DNA of 64,000 nucleotides, taken from NCBI RefSeq assembly GCF_001500025.1, contig NZ_LQIW01000049.1:1-64000 (forward strand), written 5' to 3'. Under the pieces are notes generated by a model that had not been told where the DNA came from, did not search any database, and was given only the letters and a program-made list of their open reading frames with translations. The number at the start of each line of letters is the position of its first letter. Positions within the stretch are counted from its first letter, which is position 1. The stretch is from Mycobacterium sp. IS-1590 (GTDB lineage Bacteria > Actinomycetota > Actinomycetes > Mycobacteriales > Mycobacteriaceae). The position numbers were made by a program, and so were the translations under genes. Below, piece by piece: positions 41,352 through 50,065 of this stretch.

Positions 41352-43937
41352 CTAGCCGGCGTCGAAGGCGCGGGCGCGCAGGGACCGCTCGACGCCGGCG
41401 CGACCCTCGATGACCAGTCGGCGCAGCGGGGGCGGCACATCGGGGTCGGCCAGGAACCGGTCGGCGGCGGCCAGCCCGTCCTCGCTGATGTCCCATGACG
41501 GGTACAGCCCGACGACGACGGTCTGGGCGACCTCGCTGGACCGCCGCTGCCACACGCCTGCGATCGCGCCGAAGTACCTGGCGCGGAACGGCGACAGCAG
41601 CTCCTGCTGACCGGCCTGCACGAATCCGCCGATGATCGCGCGCGCGGTGATGTTGGCCAGCGTGTCGTCCTCGATCACCTGCTCCCACGCGGCTTCCTTG
41701 ACCGCCAACTCCGGACGGGCCGCCGAGGCCGCGGCGGCGTGCCGGCGTCCCGCGGCGGTCGGATCGCGTTGCGCCTCGGCGTCGATGAACGGCGTCTCCA
41801 TCCCCTCGGCGTCGACGGCGCCCGCAGCGGCGAGCGCGGTCACGATGCGCCACCGCAAGTCGGTGTCGACGACGAGACCGGGCAGACCCTTGAGCGCGGG
41901 GTCATCATCGAGAAGCGCGGAAAGCACCTCGATGTGCCGCGGGCTCAGCACCGATCCGCAGAGCGCGTTGACGTAGGCCAGTTGATGATCGGACCCGCCC
42001 TCGGCGCTGCGGGCCAATTCGAGTAGCCGGTCGGCGAACTCGGGCCACCCTGACGAGCGCGCCCAGTCCGGGTCGGCGTAAGAGTTCAACGCCGTCTGGG
42101 CCTGCAGCAGAAGTCGTTGCAGCACACCGACTTCAGTCTCGGCGTGCACGCCGTCGCATACCAGCGACACGAAGTCGCGGGCCTTGAGCTCGGCCTCTCG
42201 AGTCATCTCCCACGCCGCCGACCACGCCAGGGTGCGCGGCAGCGGCTCAGCGATGTCGGCGATGCGCGTCAGCACCGTCTGCAGCGACTCCTGATCCAAC
42301 CGCAGCGAGCAGTACGTCAGGTCGTCGTCGTTGACCAGGACCAACCTGCCGCGCGGAACTCCTTGCAGCGCCGGCACATCCGTGCTCGAACCTTCGATGT
42401 CGAGTTCCTCGCGATGCACCCGCACCAGCTTGCCGGAGCCATCGTCGTCGTAGATCCCGACCGCGAGGCGATGCACCCGTGCCTCACCCGCTCCGGGCGC
42501 GGCCCCGCTCTGGTCGACGGCGAACCGGGTGAACCGGCCGTCGGCGTCGAGATCGAAATCGGGCCGCAGCGTGTTGAGGCCGGTCGTCTTGAGCCATTGC
42601 CGCCCCCACCCCGACAGGTCACGGCCCGAGGCCTTTTCCAGCGCGCCCAGCAGGTCACCGAACGTGGCGTTACCGAAGGCGTGGTCGCGGAAGTAGTCGC
42701 GCAGGCCGGAGAGGAACTCCTCCTCGCCGACGTAGGCGACCAGTTGCTTGAGGACGCTGGCGCCCTTGGCGTAGGTGATCCCATCGAAGTTCACCTCGAC
42801 GGCCGCCAGATCGGGGATGTCGGCGGCCACGGGATGTGTGGAGGGCAGTTGGTCCTGCCGGTACGCCCACGACTTCTCCACGTTCGCGAACGTCGTCCAC
42901 GCCTCGGTGTACTCGGTGGCCTCGGCCTGGCACAGCACCGAGGCGAACGTGGCGAAAGACTCGTTGAGCCACAGGTCATCCCACCACTGCATGGTGACCA
43001 GGTCGCCGAACCACATGTGCGCCATCTCGTGCAGGACGGTCTCGGCGCGCCGTTCGTAGGAGGCGCGGGTCACCTTGCTGCGGAAGACGTAGTCCTCGAG
43101 GAACGTCACCGCGCCCGCATTCTCCATCGCGCCGGCGTTGAACTCCGGTACGAACAGCTGGTCGTACTTGCCGAATGCGTACGGGATGCCGAAGTTGTTG
43201 TGGTAAAAGCCAAATCCCTGCTTGGTCTCGGTGAACAACCGTTCGGCGTCCATGAACTCGGCCAACGTCTTGCGGCAGAACAATCCCAGCGGAATGTCGC
43301 CGTGGTCGTCGCTGTACACGTCGTCCCAGCGCGCGTACGGACCGGCGATGAGCGCCACCAGATACGTGCTCATACGTGGTGTCGCGGCGAAGGTGTGCCG
43401 CTTGGCTGCGCCGGCGTCCTCGACGTTGACGGTGGCGCCGTTGGACACGACCTCCCAGTGCGAGGGCGCTGTCACCGCGACGTCGAAGGCCGCTTTGAGA
43501 TCAGGTTGGTCGAAACACGCGAACATCCGCTTGGCATCGGCGGTTTCGAACTGCGAGTACAGGTACACCTCGTCGTCGACGGGGTCGACGAAGCGGTGCA
43601 ACCCTTCGCCGGTGTTGGAATAGCGGCAATCGGCCTCGACGACGACGACGTTGTGCGCGGCCAGTCCCGCCAGCGGGATACCGGTCGATTCGTCATAACC
43701 CGACACGTCGATGTCGCGGCCGTTGAGGGTGGCGCGGTGGATGGTGTCGGCCGCGATGTCGATGTAGGTGTCGGCGCCGGCAAGCGCGTCGAACTCGACG
43801 GTCGTCGTGGACCGGAAGGTGCGTTCGCCGGGCTTGCCGGTGCCGTCGGTCAGGTCGAGTTCGATGCGATAGCTGTCGACGGTGACCAGGGCGGCGCGTT
43901 CGACGGCTTGGTCGCGGGTCAGGTTGGGAAGTGCCAC
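41352..43937 (-). CDS. pepN: Aminopeptidase N PepN (M1 family, Rv2467 homologue)
   Basis: The 861-residue M1 metallopeptidase has the substrate-binding GAMEN motif, the zinc motif HEMAHMWFGD and the downstream NESFA Glu. An ERAP1-like C-terminal domain follows. It trims N-terminal residues from peptides in the cytosol. The GTG at 43937 is preceded at 6 nt by TAGGTT on the minus strand (leaderless pattern). Confidence 0.94.
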   Translation of the reverse strand: MALPNLTRDQAVERAALVTVDSYRIELDLTDGTGKPGERTFRSTTTVEFDALAGADTYIDIAADTIHRATLNGRDIDVSGYDESTGIPLAGLAAHNVVVVEADCRYSNTGEGLHRFVDPVDDEVYLYSQFETADAKRMFACFDQPDLKAAFDVAVTAPSHWEVVSNGATVNVEDAGAAKRHTFAATPRMSTYLVALIAGPYARWDDVYSDDHGDIPLGLFCRKTLAEFMDAERLFTETKQGFGFYHNNFGIPYAFGKYDQLFVPEFNAGAMENAGAVTFLEDYVFRSKVTRASYERRAETVLHEMAHMWFGDLVTMQWWDDLWLNESFATFASVLCQAEATEYTEAWTTFANVEKSWAYRQDQLPSTHPVAADIPDLAAVEVNFDGITYAKGASVLKQLVAYVGEEEFLSGLRDYFRDHAFGNATFGDLLGALEKASGRDLSGWGRQWLKTTGLNTLRPDFDLDADGRFTRFAVDQSGAAPGAGEARVHRLAVGIYDDDGSGKLVRVHREELDIEGSSTDVPALQGVPRGRLVLVNDDDLTYCSLRLDQESLQTVLTRIADIAEPLPRTLAWSAAWEMTREAELKARDFVSLVCDGVHAETEVGVLQRLLLQAQTALNSYADPDWARSSGWPEFADRLLELARSAEGGSDHQLAYVNALCGSVLSPRHIEVLSALLDDDPALKGLPGLVVDTDLRWRIVTALAAAGAVDAEGMETPFIDAEAQRDPTAAGRRHAAAASAARPELAVKEAAWEQVIEDDTLANITARAIIGGFVQAGQQELLSPFRARYFGAIAGVWQRRSSEVAQTVVVGLYPSWDISEDGLAAADRFLADPDVPPPLRRLVIEGRAGVERSLRARAFDAG

Positions 43938-43987
43938 CCGACCAACCTATAGCGCCCGTCGCTCGACGGCGCGTCGCACGTCGCGCG

Positions 43988-44371
43988 TCAGAAACCCGGG
44001 ATCGCCCGCGCGGCGGGCAGCCAGTCCATCACGGTGCCGTTGCCCACCGATGCCAGCATCTGCGGGCAGTACATCGAGATCGCGATGCCGGTGAAGAACG
44101 CCGCGATGTCGGGTGGGATGCCGTTGTCGGACACCTGCGTGTACACCTTCGCGAGGTTCTTGCCCGGTTCGACGAGCATCGGGCACACGGATTCCCCGAG
44201 CGCCACCATGTTCGCGGGGTTGTCGACGGACATCCCTGCGCCGCGAAGTGCGGCCAGGAAGGCCTCGTCGGTCGTGTCGGCTCGGGCCGGTGCGGCGAAC
44301 GTCGTTGCGACAGCCGCCAGACCGACCCCCAACGCCAGAGCGCGAACTCGAAGATCAACGGGTCTATTCAC
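43988..44371 (-). CDS. Secreted DUF732-family protein
   Basis: The 127-residue product has a clear signal peptide (VRALALGVGLAAVATTFAAPARA) and the DUF732 domain: DEAFLAALRGAGM, then VALGESVCPML and YCPQM. Two Cys are positioned to form the family disulphide. Exported; function unknown. GTG start; the open region upstream contains the SigH promoter of the divergent gene. Confidence 0.83.
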   Translation of the reverse strand: MNRPVDLRVRALALGVGLAAVATTFAAPARADTTDEAFLAALRGAGMSVDNPANMVALGESVCPMLVEPGKNLAKVYTQVSDNGIPPDIAAFFTGIAISMYCPQMLASVGNGTVMDWLPAARAIPGF

Positions 44372-44486
44372 TTCGGTAACGATTCTTCACATTGGTCACA
44401 TCAGGAACACGGTTCGATCACCGTTTGCACTCTTAGGCGTTTCTCATATCGCGACCCGCGAAGTGGACGGTTAAAGGCGCCGCCGC

Positions 44487-44513
44487 GGGAACACTCCGTG
44501 CAGGACCGCAGTT
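44487..44513 (+). promoter_or_regulatory. SigH-type promoter of the DsbA-like gene
   Basis: GGGAACA at 44487-44493 and GTT at 44511-44513 give 18 bp between GGAAC and GTT. This fits the mycobacterial SigH consensus GGAAY-N17-20-GTT. The start would be near 44520, about 50 nt before the ATG. Rv2466c is a recognised SigH target in M. tuberculosis, which agrees. Confidence 0.75.
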
Positions 44514-44569
44514 GTCAGACTTGGACCCGACAAAAGCACCCTGCCCTCAACCGCCCGGAAGGATTCGCC

Positions 44570-45178
44570 ATGGCCGAGAAATCCGTCGCAGAACTCTGGT
44601 TCGACCCGCTGTGCCCGTGGTGCTGGATCACCTCGCGCTGGATCCTCGAGGTCGAGAAGGTCCGCGACATCGACGTGACCTTCCGGGTGATGAGCCTCGC
44701 GGTGCTCAACGAGGGACGCGACCTGCCCGAGGAATACCAGGAGGCGATGAAGAAGGCCTGGGGGCCGGTGCGCGTCGCCATCGCCGCCGAACAGGCCAAG
44801 GGGCGTGAGATCCTCGGCGCGCTGTACACGGCCATGGGCACCCGCATCCACAACCAGGGCAACCAGGATTTCAGCGCTGTGATCAAGGAGTCGCTCGCCG
44901 AGGTGGGCCTACCCGCCGAACTGGCCGAGGCCGCGACCACCGACAAGTACGACGAGGCGCTGCGCAAGAGCCACCACGAGGGCATGGACCCGGTCGGTGA
45001 GGACGTGGGCACCCCGACGATCGACGTCAACGGGGTCGCCTTCTTCGGACCGGTGCTGTCGCGGATCCCGCGCGGCGAGGAGGCCGGCAAGCTGTGGGAC
45101 GCCTCGGTGACCTTCGCGTCCTATCCGCACTTCTGGGAGCTCAAGCGCACCCGCACGGAGTCGCCGGAATTCGACTGA
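44570..45178 (+). CDS. Mycothiol-linked DsbA-family oxidoreductase (Rv2466c homologue)
   Basis: The 202-residue thioredoxin-fold protein has the active site CPWC (Cys15-Cys18) in WFDPLCPWCWITSRW and the cis-Pro in GTPTIDVNG. In M. tuberculosis this protein is a mycothiol-dependent reductase in oxidative stress and activates certain nitro-prodrugs. The ATG has GGAAGGA upstream. A SigH-type promoter stands directly before it, so thiol-oxidative induction is expected. The frame is open far upstream but lacks starts with a ribosome site. Confidence 0.92.
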   Translation: MAEKSVAELWFDPLCPWCWITSRWILEVEKVRDIDVTFRVMSLAVLNEGRDLPEEYQEAMKKAWGPVRVAIAAEQAKGREILGALYTAMGTRIHNQGNQDFSAVIKESLAEVGLPAELAEAATTDKYDEALRKSHHEGMDPVGEDVGTPTIDVNGVAFFGPVLSRIPRGEEAGKLWDASVTFASYPHFWELKRTRTESPEFD

Positions 45179-45281
45179 TCGCCGTCGCCGTCGGCGTCGC
45201 GAGACGTACACCAGGGTCGTTCGCTCGCCGAGATCACGACCCTCATGTTGATTTCGCGAGCGCCGAAGTAGGGTGACCGCC

Positions 45282-45755
45282 ATGCGCGTCTACTTGGGAG
45301 CCGATCACGCCGGCTTCGACCTCAAGCAGGCCATCATCGAGCACCTGCGCGGTTCCGGGCACGAGCCGGTCGACTGCGGAGCCTTCGTCAACGACCCCGA
45401 CGACGACTATCCCGCCTTCTGCATCGCCGCCGCGCAGAAGACGGTCGCCGACCCGGGCAGCCTGGGCATTGTGCTCGGCGGCTCGGGCAACGGCGAGCAG
45501 ATCGCGGCCAACAAGGTGCCCGGCGCCCGCTGTGCGCTGGCGTGGAGCGTGGAGACCGCCAAACTGGCACGCGAGCACAACAACGCCCAGCTGATCGGCA
45601 TCGGCGGGCGCATGCACAGTGTCGAGGAGGCGCTCGCGATCGTCGACGCGTTCGTCAGCACCCCGTGGTCGGAAGCCGCACGGCACCAACGGCGTATCGA
45701 CATCCTCACCGAATACGAACGCACCCACGTCGCGCCCGCGGTGCCCGGCGCCTAG
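45282..45755 (+). CDS. rpiB: Ribose-5-phosphate isomerase B RpiB (Rv2465c homologue)
   Basis: The 157-residue product has YLGADHAGFDLKQ at the N-terminus and LGGSGNGEQIAANKVPG, the phosphate-binding loop with the catalytic Glu used in the mycobacterial type. It interconverts ribose-5-phosphate and ribulose-5-phosphate. TAGGGT (45269-45274) lies 7 nt before ATG 45282, which selects this start over the GTG at 45273. nei2 begins 2 nt after the stop. Confidence 0.94.
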   Translation: MRVYLGADHAGFDLKQAIIEHLRGSGHEPVDCGAFVNDPDDDYPAFCIAAAQKTVADPGSLGIVLGGSGNGEQIAANKVPGARCALAWSVETAKLAREHNNAQLIGIGGRMHSVEEALAIVDAFVSTPWSEAARHQRRIDILTEYERTHVAPAVPGA

Positions 45756-45757
45756 GG

Positions 45758-46561
45758 ATGCCCGAGGGCCACACGCTGCACCGGCTCGCCCGGCTGCATC
45801 AGCGGCGCTTTGGCCGTGCCCCGGTGATGGTGTCCAGCCCACAGGGCAGGTTCGCCGACGGTGCCGCCGCGGTCGACGGGCGGGTGCTCAAAAAGGCGAC
45901 CGCGTACGGCAAGCACCTGTTCCACCACTACGAGGGCGCCCGGGTGGTGCATGTGCATCTCGGGTTGTACGGCACGTTCACCGAGTGGCCGCTGCCGGCG
46001 GGGGCGATACCGCCGCCGGTCGGGCAGGTCCGGATGCGGATGATCGGCGCCGAGTACGGCACCGACCTGCGGGGGCCGACGGTGTGCGAGGTCCTCGCCG
46101 AGCCGGAGATCGCCGACGTCATCGACCGGCTCGGCCCCGACCCGCTGCGCCGCGACGCCGACGGCTCGCTGGCGTGGGCGCGAATCCGTAAATCGCGCAG
46201 GCCGATCGGAGCGCTGCTGATGGACCAGACCGTGATCGCCGGGGTGGGCAACGTGTACCGCAACGAGCTGCTCTTTCGGCACGGCGTCGACCCGCACCGG
46301 CCGGGCATCCGCATCGAAGAGGACGAGTTCGACGCGATGTGGACCGACCTGGTCGAGTTGATGCGAATCGGGTTGCGGCGCGGCAAGATCCACACCATCC
46401 GCCCGGAGGACGACCACGGGCTGCCGTCGTATGGGCCGGGACGCCCCCGCACCTACGTCTATCGGCGGGCCGGCGAGCCGTGCCGGCTGTGCGGCACCGA
46501 GATCCGCACCGAGGTGATGGAGGGCCGCAACCTGTTCTGGTGTCCGACCGACCAGACGTAG
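45758..46561 (+). CDS. nei2: Fpg/Nei-family DNA glycosylase Nei2 (Rv2464c homologue)
   Basis: The 267-residue product has the N-terminal PEGHTLHR (catalytic Pro2 and Glu3), the conserved KHLFHHY Lys and the helix-two-turn-helix VIAGVGNVYRNELLFR. It excises oxidised bases. The C-terminal zinc finger reads C-x2-C-x16-C-P-T-D, so the fourth Cys is Asp. It is coupled to rpiB by a 2-nt gap with an AGGG ribosome site. Confidence 0.9.
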   Translation: MPEGHTLHRLARLHQRRFGRAPVMVSSPQGRFADGAAAVDGRVLKKATAYGKHLFHHYEGARVVHVHLGLYGTFTEWPLPAGAIPPPVGQVRMRMIGAEYGTDLRGPTVCEVLAEPEIADVIDRLGPDPLRRDADGSLAWARIRKSRRPIGALLMDQTVIAGVGNVYRNELLFRHGVDPHRPGIRIEEDEFDAMWTDLVELMRIGLRRGKIHTIRPEDDHGLPSYGPGRPRTYVYRRAGEPCRLCGTEIRTEVMEGRNLFWCPTDQT

Positions 46562-46611
46562 CCGCCGCGGCTGAGTCAACGTGACGGCCGCGCCTCAGCG
46601 ACAATCTGCTC

Positions 46612-48300
46612 GTGGAGTTGATTCTCGTCGTCGTCGGAGCCATCGTCGTCACCGCTGTCGCACACCGGCGCGGCCTGGAACCGGCCCTGGTCATCGTCGT
46701 GATCGGCGCCGCCGTGTCGTTTCTTCCCGATTTCGAGCCACCAGAACTCGATTCGCACATCCTGCTGACGGTGGTGCTGCCGCCGCTGCTGTACTCGGCC
46801 GCCCTCAACTTCTCGTTCCCGACGTTCCTGCGCAACATCCGGCCGATCCTGGGACTCGGCGTCGGGCTGGTCGTGGTGACCGCATTCGCGGTGGCGGCCT
46901 CGGCGTGGCTGGTGGTCGTGCCCCTGACATTCGCCACGGCGCTGGTGTTGGGCGCGATCGTCGCGCCGCCGGACGCGGTGACCGCGGTCGCCGTCGGACG
47001 CAAGCTGGGCCTGCCGAAGCGGGTGATGGCGATCCTGACGGGGGAGAGCCTGATCAACGACGCCGCCGCGCTGACGCTGTTCTCGATCGCGGTGGTTCAG
47101 GTCACCGGCGGACACATCTTCATCCACAACCCGTTTCTGCTGTTCGGCTACAGCGCCGTCGTCGGCCCGATCATCGGCGCGCTGCTCGGTTACGTGACGT
47201 TGTGGATCCGCAGGCGGCTGGCCAATCCGGGGCTGGAGACGGTGCAGGGCCTCGTCGTACCGTTCGCGGCGTTCATCGTCGCCGAGGAGGTACACGCATC
47301 GGGGGTGTTGGCGGTCGTCGTCGCCGGCTTCGTGGTGGCCAACGGCACGCTGTCGGCCGGGTACCAGACCCGGCTGCAGGAACGCTATGTGTGGAACTCC
47401 GTCGACGTGTTGCTCGAGGCGTTCGTGTTCGCCTACATCGGGTTGCACCTGCGTTTCGTGCTCGAGGACCTGCAGGAGGCACACGAGTCGCTCGCCGAGG
47501 TCGCCGTGGCTTCGCTGGTCGTCCTGGTCATCGTCTTGGTGATCCGGCCGCTGTCGGTGTTCGCGATCTTCGGGCGCAACAAACTGTCCCAGCACGTCGA
47601 GACGCGGTTGAGCGTTCCCGTGCCCGCGAGCGGGGGCCGTGGCGCGCTGGGAACCCGGCGACGCAACAACGCGCCGGGTAAGTGGCGTTCACGCGTCGAC
47701 CGGCGATCGTTGTCCTGGAGGGAGAACGTGGTTGTGTCGTGGACCGGTATGCGCGGGGTGGTGACTTTGGCTGCGGCTGCGGCCATTCCGGCGACGACGG
47801 TCACGGGCGAGCCGTTCCCCGAGCGGGCCACCATCCAGGCCATCGCGTTCGTGGTCAGCGTGGGCACACTGTTGCTTCAGGGCTCGACGCTGCCGATTTT
47901 GATTCGACGGCTGCACATCTCGCGGTTCTCCGATGATCACGCGGTCGATCGCGAGGAAGAACTCAAGGCCGAACGCGTCGTGCACGACGCCGCCGATCGG
48001 GTACTGGCCGACTTCCGGGCCCACCCGCCCGCGGACCTGAGCCCCCGCGTGGCCGCCGAGATCGAAGCGACCATCGCCCGGCACTCGCAGGACGCCGACG
48101 AGATGCCCGACCCGGACGCGCACACGAAGCGCTCGGAGGTGTTCGCCGCGCTGTACCGCGACGTGCTGGCCCACCAACGGGCCGCCTTGATCGCCGAACG
48201 CGACGAGGGCCGCATCGAGGACGAGGCGGTGCGCGCGATGCTCGAAAGGCTCGACCTACAAGAGGCCGGGGTGTCGGCGCGTCTGGAGAGCCGGTTGTAA
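46612..48300 (+). CDS. CPA1-type Na+/H+ antiporter
   Basis: The 562-residue product has about 12 transmembrane helices (residues 1-430; GAIVAPPDAVTAVAVGRKLGLP and GESLINDAAALTLFSIAV hold the conserved Asp residues). A hydrophilic cytoplasmic C-terminal region of about 130 residues follows. Expected role: pH and Na+ homeostasis. GACAAT (46600-46605) is 6 nt before the GTG, a leaderless-type arrangement. Confidence 0.88.
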   Translation: MELILVVVGAIVVTAVAHRRGLEPALVIVVIGAAVSFLPDFEPPELDSHILLTVVLPPLLYSAALNFSFPTFLRNIRPILGLGVGLVVVTAFAVAASAWLVVVPLTFATALVLGAIVAPPDAVTAVAVGRKLGLPKRVMAILTGESLINDAAALTLFSIAVVQVTGGHIFIHNPFLLFGYSAVVGPIIGALLGYVTLWIRRRLANPGLETVQGLVVPFAAFIVAEEVHASGVLAVVVAGFVVANGTLSAGYQTRLQERYVWNSVDVLLEAFVFAYIGLHLRFVLEDLQEAHESLAEVAVASLVVLVIVLVIRPLSVFAIFGRNKLSQHVETRLSVPVPASGGRGALGTRRRNNAPGKWRSRVDRRSLSWRENVVVSWTGMRGVVTLAAAAAIPATTVTGEPFPERATIQAIAFVVSVGTLLLQGSTLPILIRRLHISRFSDDHAVDREEELKAERVVHDAADRVLADFRAHPPADLSPRVAAEIEATIARHSQDADEMPDPDAHTKRSEVFAALYRDVLAHQRAALIAERDEGRIEDEAVRAMLERLDLQEAGVSARLESRL

Positions 48301-48310
48301 GGCCGCCGTC

Positions 48311-49069
48311 TCAGAAGCCGCCGAAATCGCCGAAGCCGCCGCCGATGTCGCCGCCGCCCCAATCTCCGCCGCCGTCACCGCCCCAGTCGCCGCCCGGATC
48401 CTGGCCCTGGTCGAACCCCTGGTCGTATCCCTGGGCGAAGCCTTGTTCGTAGCCGCTGCCATGCATGCCGGAGAACAACGCGTCGAACAGCAGCACCGAG
48501 CCCAGGCCCCAGGCGCCGGCGACAAGCGCGGGCTTCCACCATGGTTCGGAATACCAGCCGGCCGGCACCGGCCGGCCACCGACCCGGCCGCCGGGGTAGT
48601 AGTTCGGGGTGCGCTCGGACGGCGTCGGCGAGGCCTCGATCTCGCGGCCCTCGAAGTCGACCTTGCGGTCCTCGGTCACCGTGCCTGCCGAGCGCTGGCC
48701 GGCGAGCGTTTCGAGTTCGGGGCCGGGATCCATGCCCATCGCGACGCGTGCGGCGCGCACGTAATAGAGGCCTTCGAGCGCGCTCTCCTTGGCCAGCAAC
48801 GCCTGCTTGGCGGTGTTGGCCTGCTCGATCTGCGACCCGGCCGCGGTGTAGCGCTCGGATGCGTCGGCCAAGGCCTGCTTCGACGCCTCGTCGGTTCCGG
48901 TCAGGATGATCACCTGTCCGCCGAGACGTTCGATGACGCGGCGGGCGTCGGCCTTGGCGTCGTCCAGGGAGGCGACCTTGCGCCGGTCGGAGGCCCTCAT
49001 CGCGGCGTAGGCGACGACGCCGAGAGCGACGATGACCAGGACGACGAGAACGAGCAGAACACCGTTCAT
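48311..49069 (-). CDS. Membrane-anchored protein with Gly/Asp-rich tail
   Basis: The 252-residue product has an N-terminal membrane helix (VLLVLVVLVIVALGVVAYAAM), a coiled-coil region (residues 30-110, DEASKQALADASERYTAAGSQIEQANTAKQALLAK) and a second hydrophobic segment (KPALVAGAWGLGSVLLFDALF). A low-complexity tail rich in Gly, Asp, Gln and Trp ends in GGF repeats. It resembles actinobacterial TPM-associated or DUF1542-like proteins; no function assigned. TACGCT (minus strand, 49082-49077) is 7 nt before the ATG (leaderless). Confidence 0.75.
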   Translation of the reverse strand: MNGVLLVLVVLVIVALGVVAYAAMRASDRRKVASLDDAKADARRVIERLGGQVIILTGTDEASKQALADASERYTAAGSQIEQANTAKQALLAKESALEGLYYVRAARVAMGMDPGPELETLAGQRSAGTVTEDRKVDFEGREIEASPTPSERTPNYYPGGRVGGRPVPAGWYSEPWWKPALVAGAWGLGSVLLFDALFSGMHGSGYEQGFAQGYDQGFDQGQDPGGDWGGDGGGDWGGGDIGGGFGDFGGF

Positions 49070-49213
49070 AGCGCCCAGCGTACCTAGGTCCTCAGCCGGG
49101 ATTCGACGACGAACGGTTGTGCGTGCGCGACGAACGGTGCGCGTGCTGCGGGCGGATCAACGGCGGCTCGGGCAAACCCGTTCGCCGGGCTGCTCGATTT
49201 CTGTTCGAGCGTC

Positions 49214-49257
49214 AATTTGCGTACCGTGAACCGGGTGACGGAGTGGGTACGCAAATT
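49214..49257. promoter_or_regulatory. 12-bp perfect inverted repeat across the GAF-gene promoter
   Basis: AATTTGCGTACC (49214-49225) and GGTACGCAAATT (49246-49257) are exact complements separated by 20 bp. The left arm overlaps the TACCGT -10 box (49222-49227), and the right arm covers codons 4-8 of the gene. The predicted start is at or near the GTG, so the symmetry is best read as a DNA operator rather than an RNA hairpin. Confidence 0.7.
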
Positions 49258-49933
49258 CGACGCCTTCCTTAACCGCCTGCTCGAAGAGCATGCGCGCGAG
49301 GCGGGGGAGAGCGTCGACACCTACGTCGCCCGTGCGGTCGCCAAGCAAATGGCCGTCGATTTGAGACGTGCCGGAGATCCGGCCGTCGACGACCTGCAAA
49401 CTCATCTGGTGGCTTCAGGCGTCTTCGACGAGACCGCGATGCCGGACGTTTCGGCGGTCATCACCGACCCGGATCGACTTGCCGCCCTCCGTCGGACCGG
49501 CTTGCTCGACTCTGCGCCGGAGGCGATCTACGACCGGATCACCCGCGCGGCCGCCGACGCGCTCGACGCCCCCTACGCCCTGGTGTCCCTTGTCGACGCC
49601 GATCGGCAGTTCTTCAAGAGCACCGCCGGTCAACAGAGCCCTTCGCTTGGGGACAGGCAAACACCGCTCGAGCGCTCGGTCTGTCAGTACACGGTGGCCA
49701 ACGGCGCGCCGCTGATCCTGGAGGACGCGCGGATCGATCCGACCTTCAAGCAGCATCCCGCGGTTCAGGACGGCACGGTGGTCGCCTATCTCGGCATACC
49801 GCTGATGGACGATGCCGGCAATGCCGTTGGGACGCTGTGTGTATACGACACCAAGCCACGGCTGTGGAGTACGGGGCATCTCCAGATCCTCAGTGATCTC
49901 GCCGCACTGGCCGCAGAGCGGATGTTCCGCTAG
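49235..49933 (+). CDS. GAF-domain sensor protein with a ribbon-helix-helix-like N-terminus
   Basis: The product has 232 residues. Residues 1-60 (WVRKFDAFLNRLLEEHAREAGESVDTYVARAVAKQM) look like the two helices of a ribbon-helix-helix DNA-binding domain. Residues 75-230 are a GAF domain (ITRAAADALDAPYALVSLVDADRQFFKS, SVCQYTV, YLGIPLMDDAGNAVGTLCVYD). It probably senses a small ligand or redox state through the GAF part. The leaderless-type GTG start follows TACCGT by 7 nt and lies inside the inverted repeat, which suggests autoregulation. The N-terminal assignment is by eye. Confidence 0.8.
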   Translation: MTEWVRKFDAFLNRLLEEHAREAGESVDTYVARAVAKQMAVDLRRAGDPAVDDLQTHLVASGVFDETAMPDVSAVITDPDRLAALRRTGLLDSAPEAIYDRITRAAADALDAPYALVSLVDADRQFFKSTAGQQSPSLGDRQTPLERSVCQYTVANGAPLILEDARIDPTFKQHPAVQDGTVVAYLGIPLMDDAGNAVGTLCVYDTKPRLWSTGHLQILSDLAALAAERMFR

Positions 49934-50000
49934 GCCCCGAGCAGAAATGGGGCCGGCCGTTCGGCCACCGCAAATTGGTTGGAACCCTGGCGTGATGGCT

Positions 50001-50044
50001 TAGACTGGCGACGTTTGCGGACGCAGACACTTCTGCAAACGTCG
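50001..50044 (+). promoter_or_regulatory. Predicted promoter and 10-bp dyad before the glycosylphosphotransferase
   Basis: TAGACT (50001-50006) fits a -10 box with a start near 50013. CGACGTTTGC (50009-50018) and GCAAACGTCG (50035-50044) form a perfect 10-bp inverted repeat with a 16-nt loop at the very 5' end of the transcript. It may be an operator or a leader hairpin. Confidence 0.5.
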
Positions 50045-50065
50045 GGTTCTCACATCGGGGGGAGA

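Noticed and set aside
42117..43952. 611-codon plus-strand open frame
   Set aside because: Antisense to pepN, which has GAMEN and HExxH motifs; the plus frame has no recognisable content.
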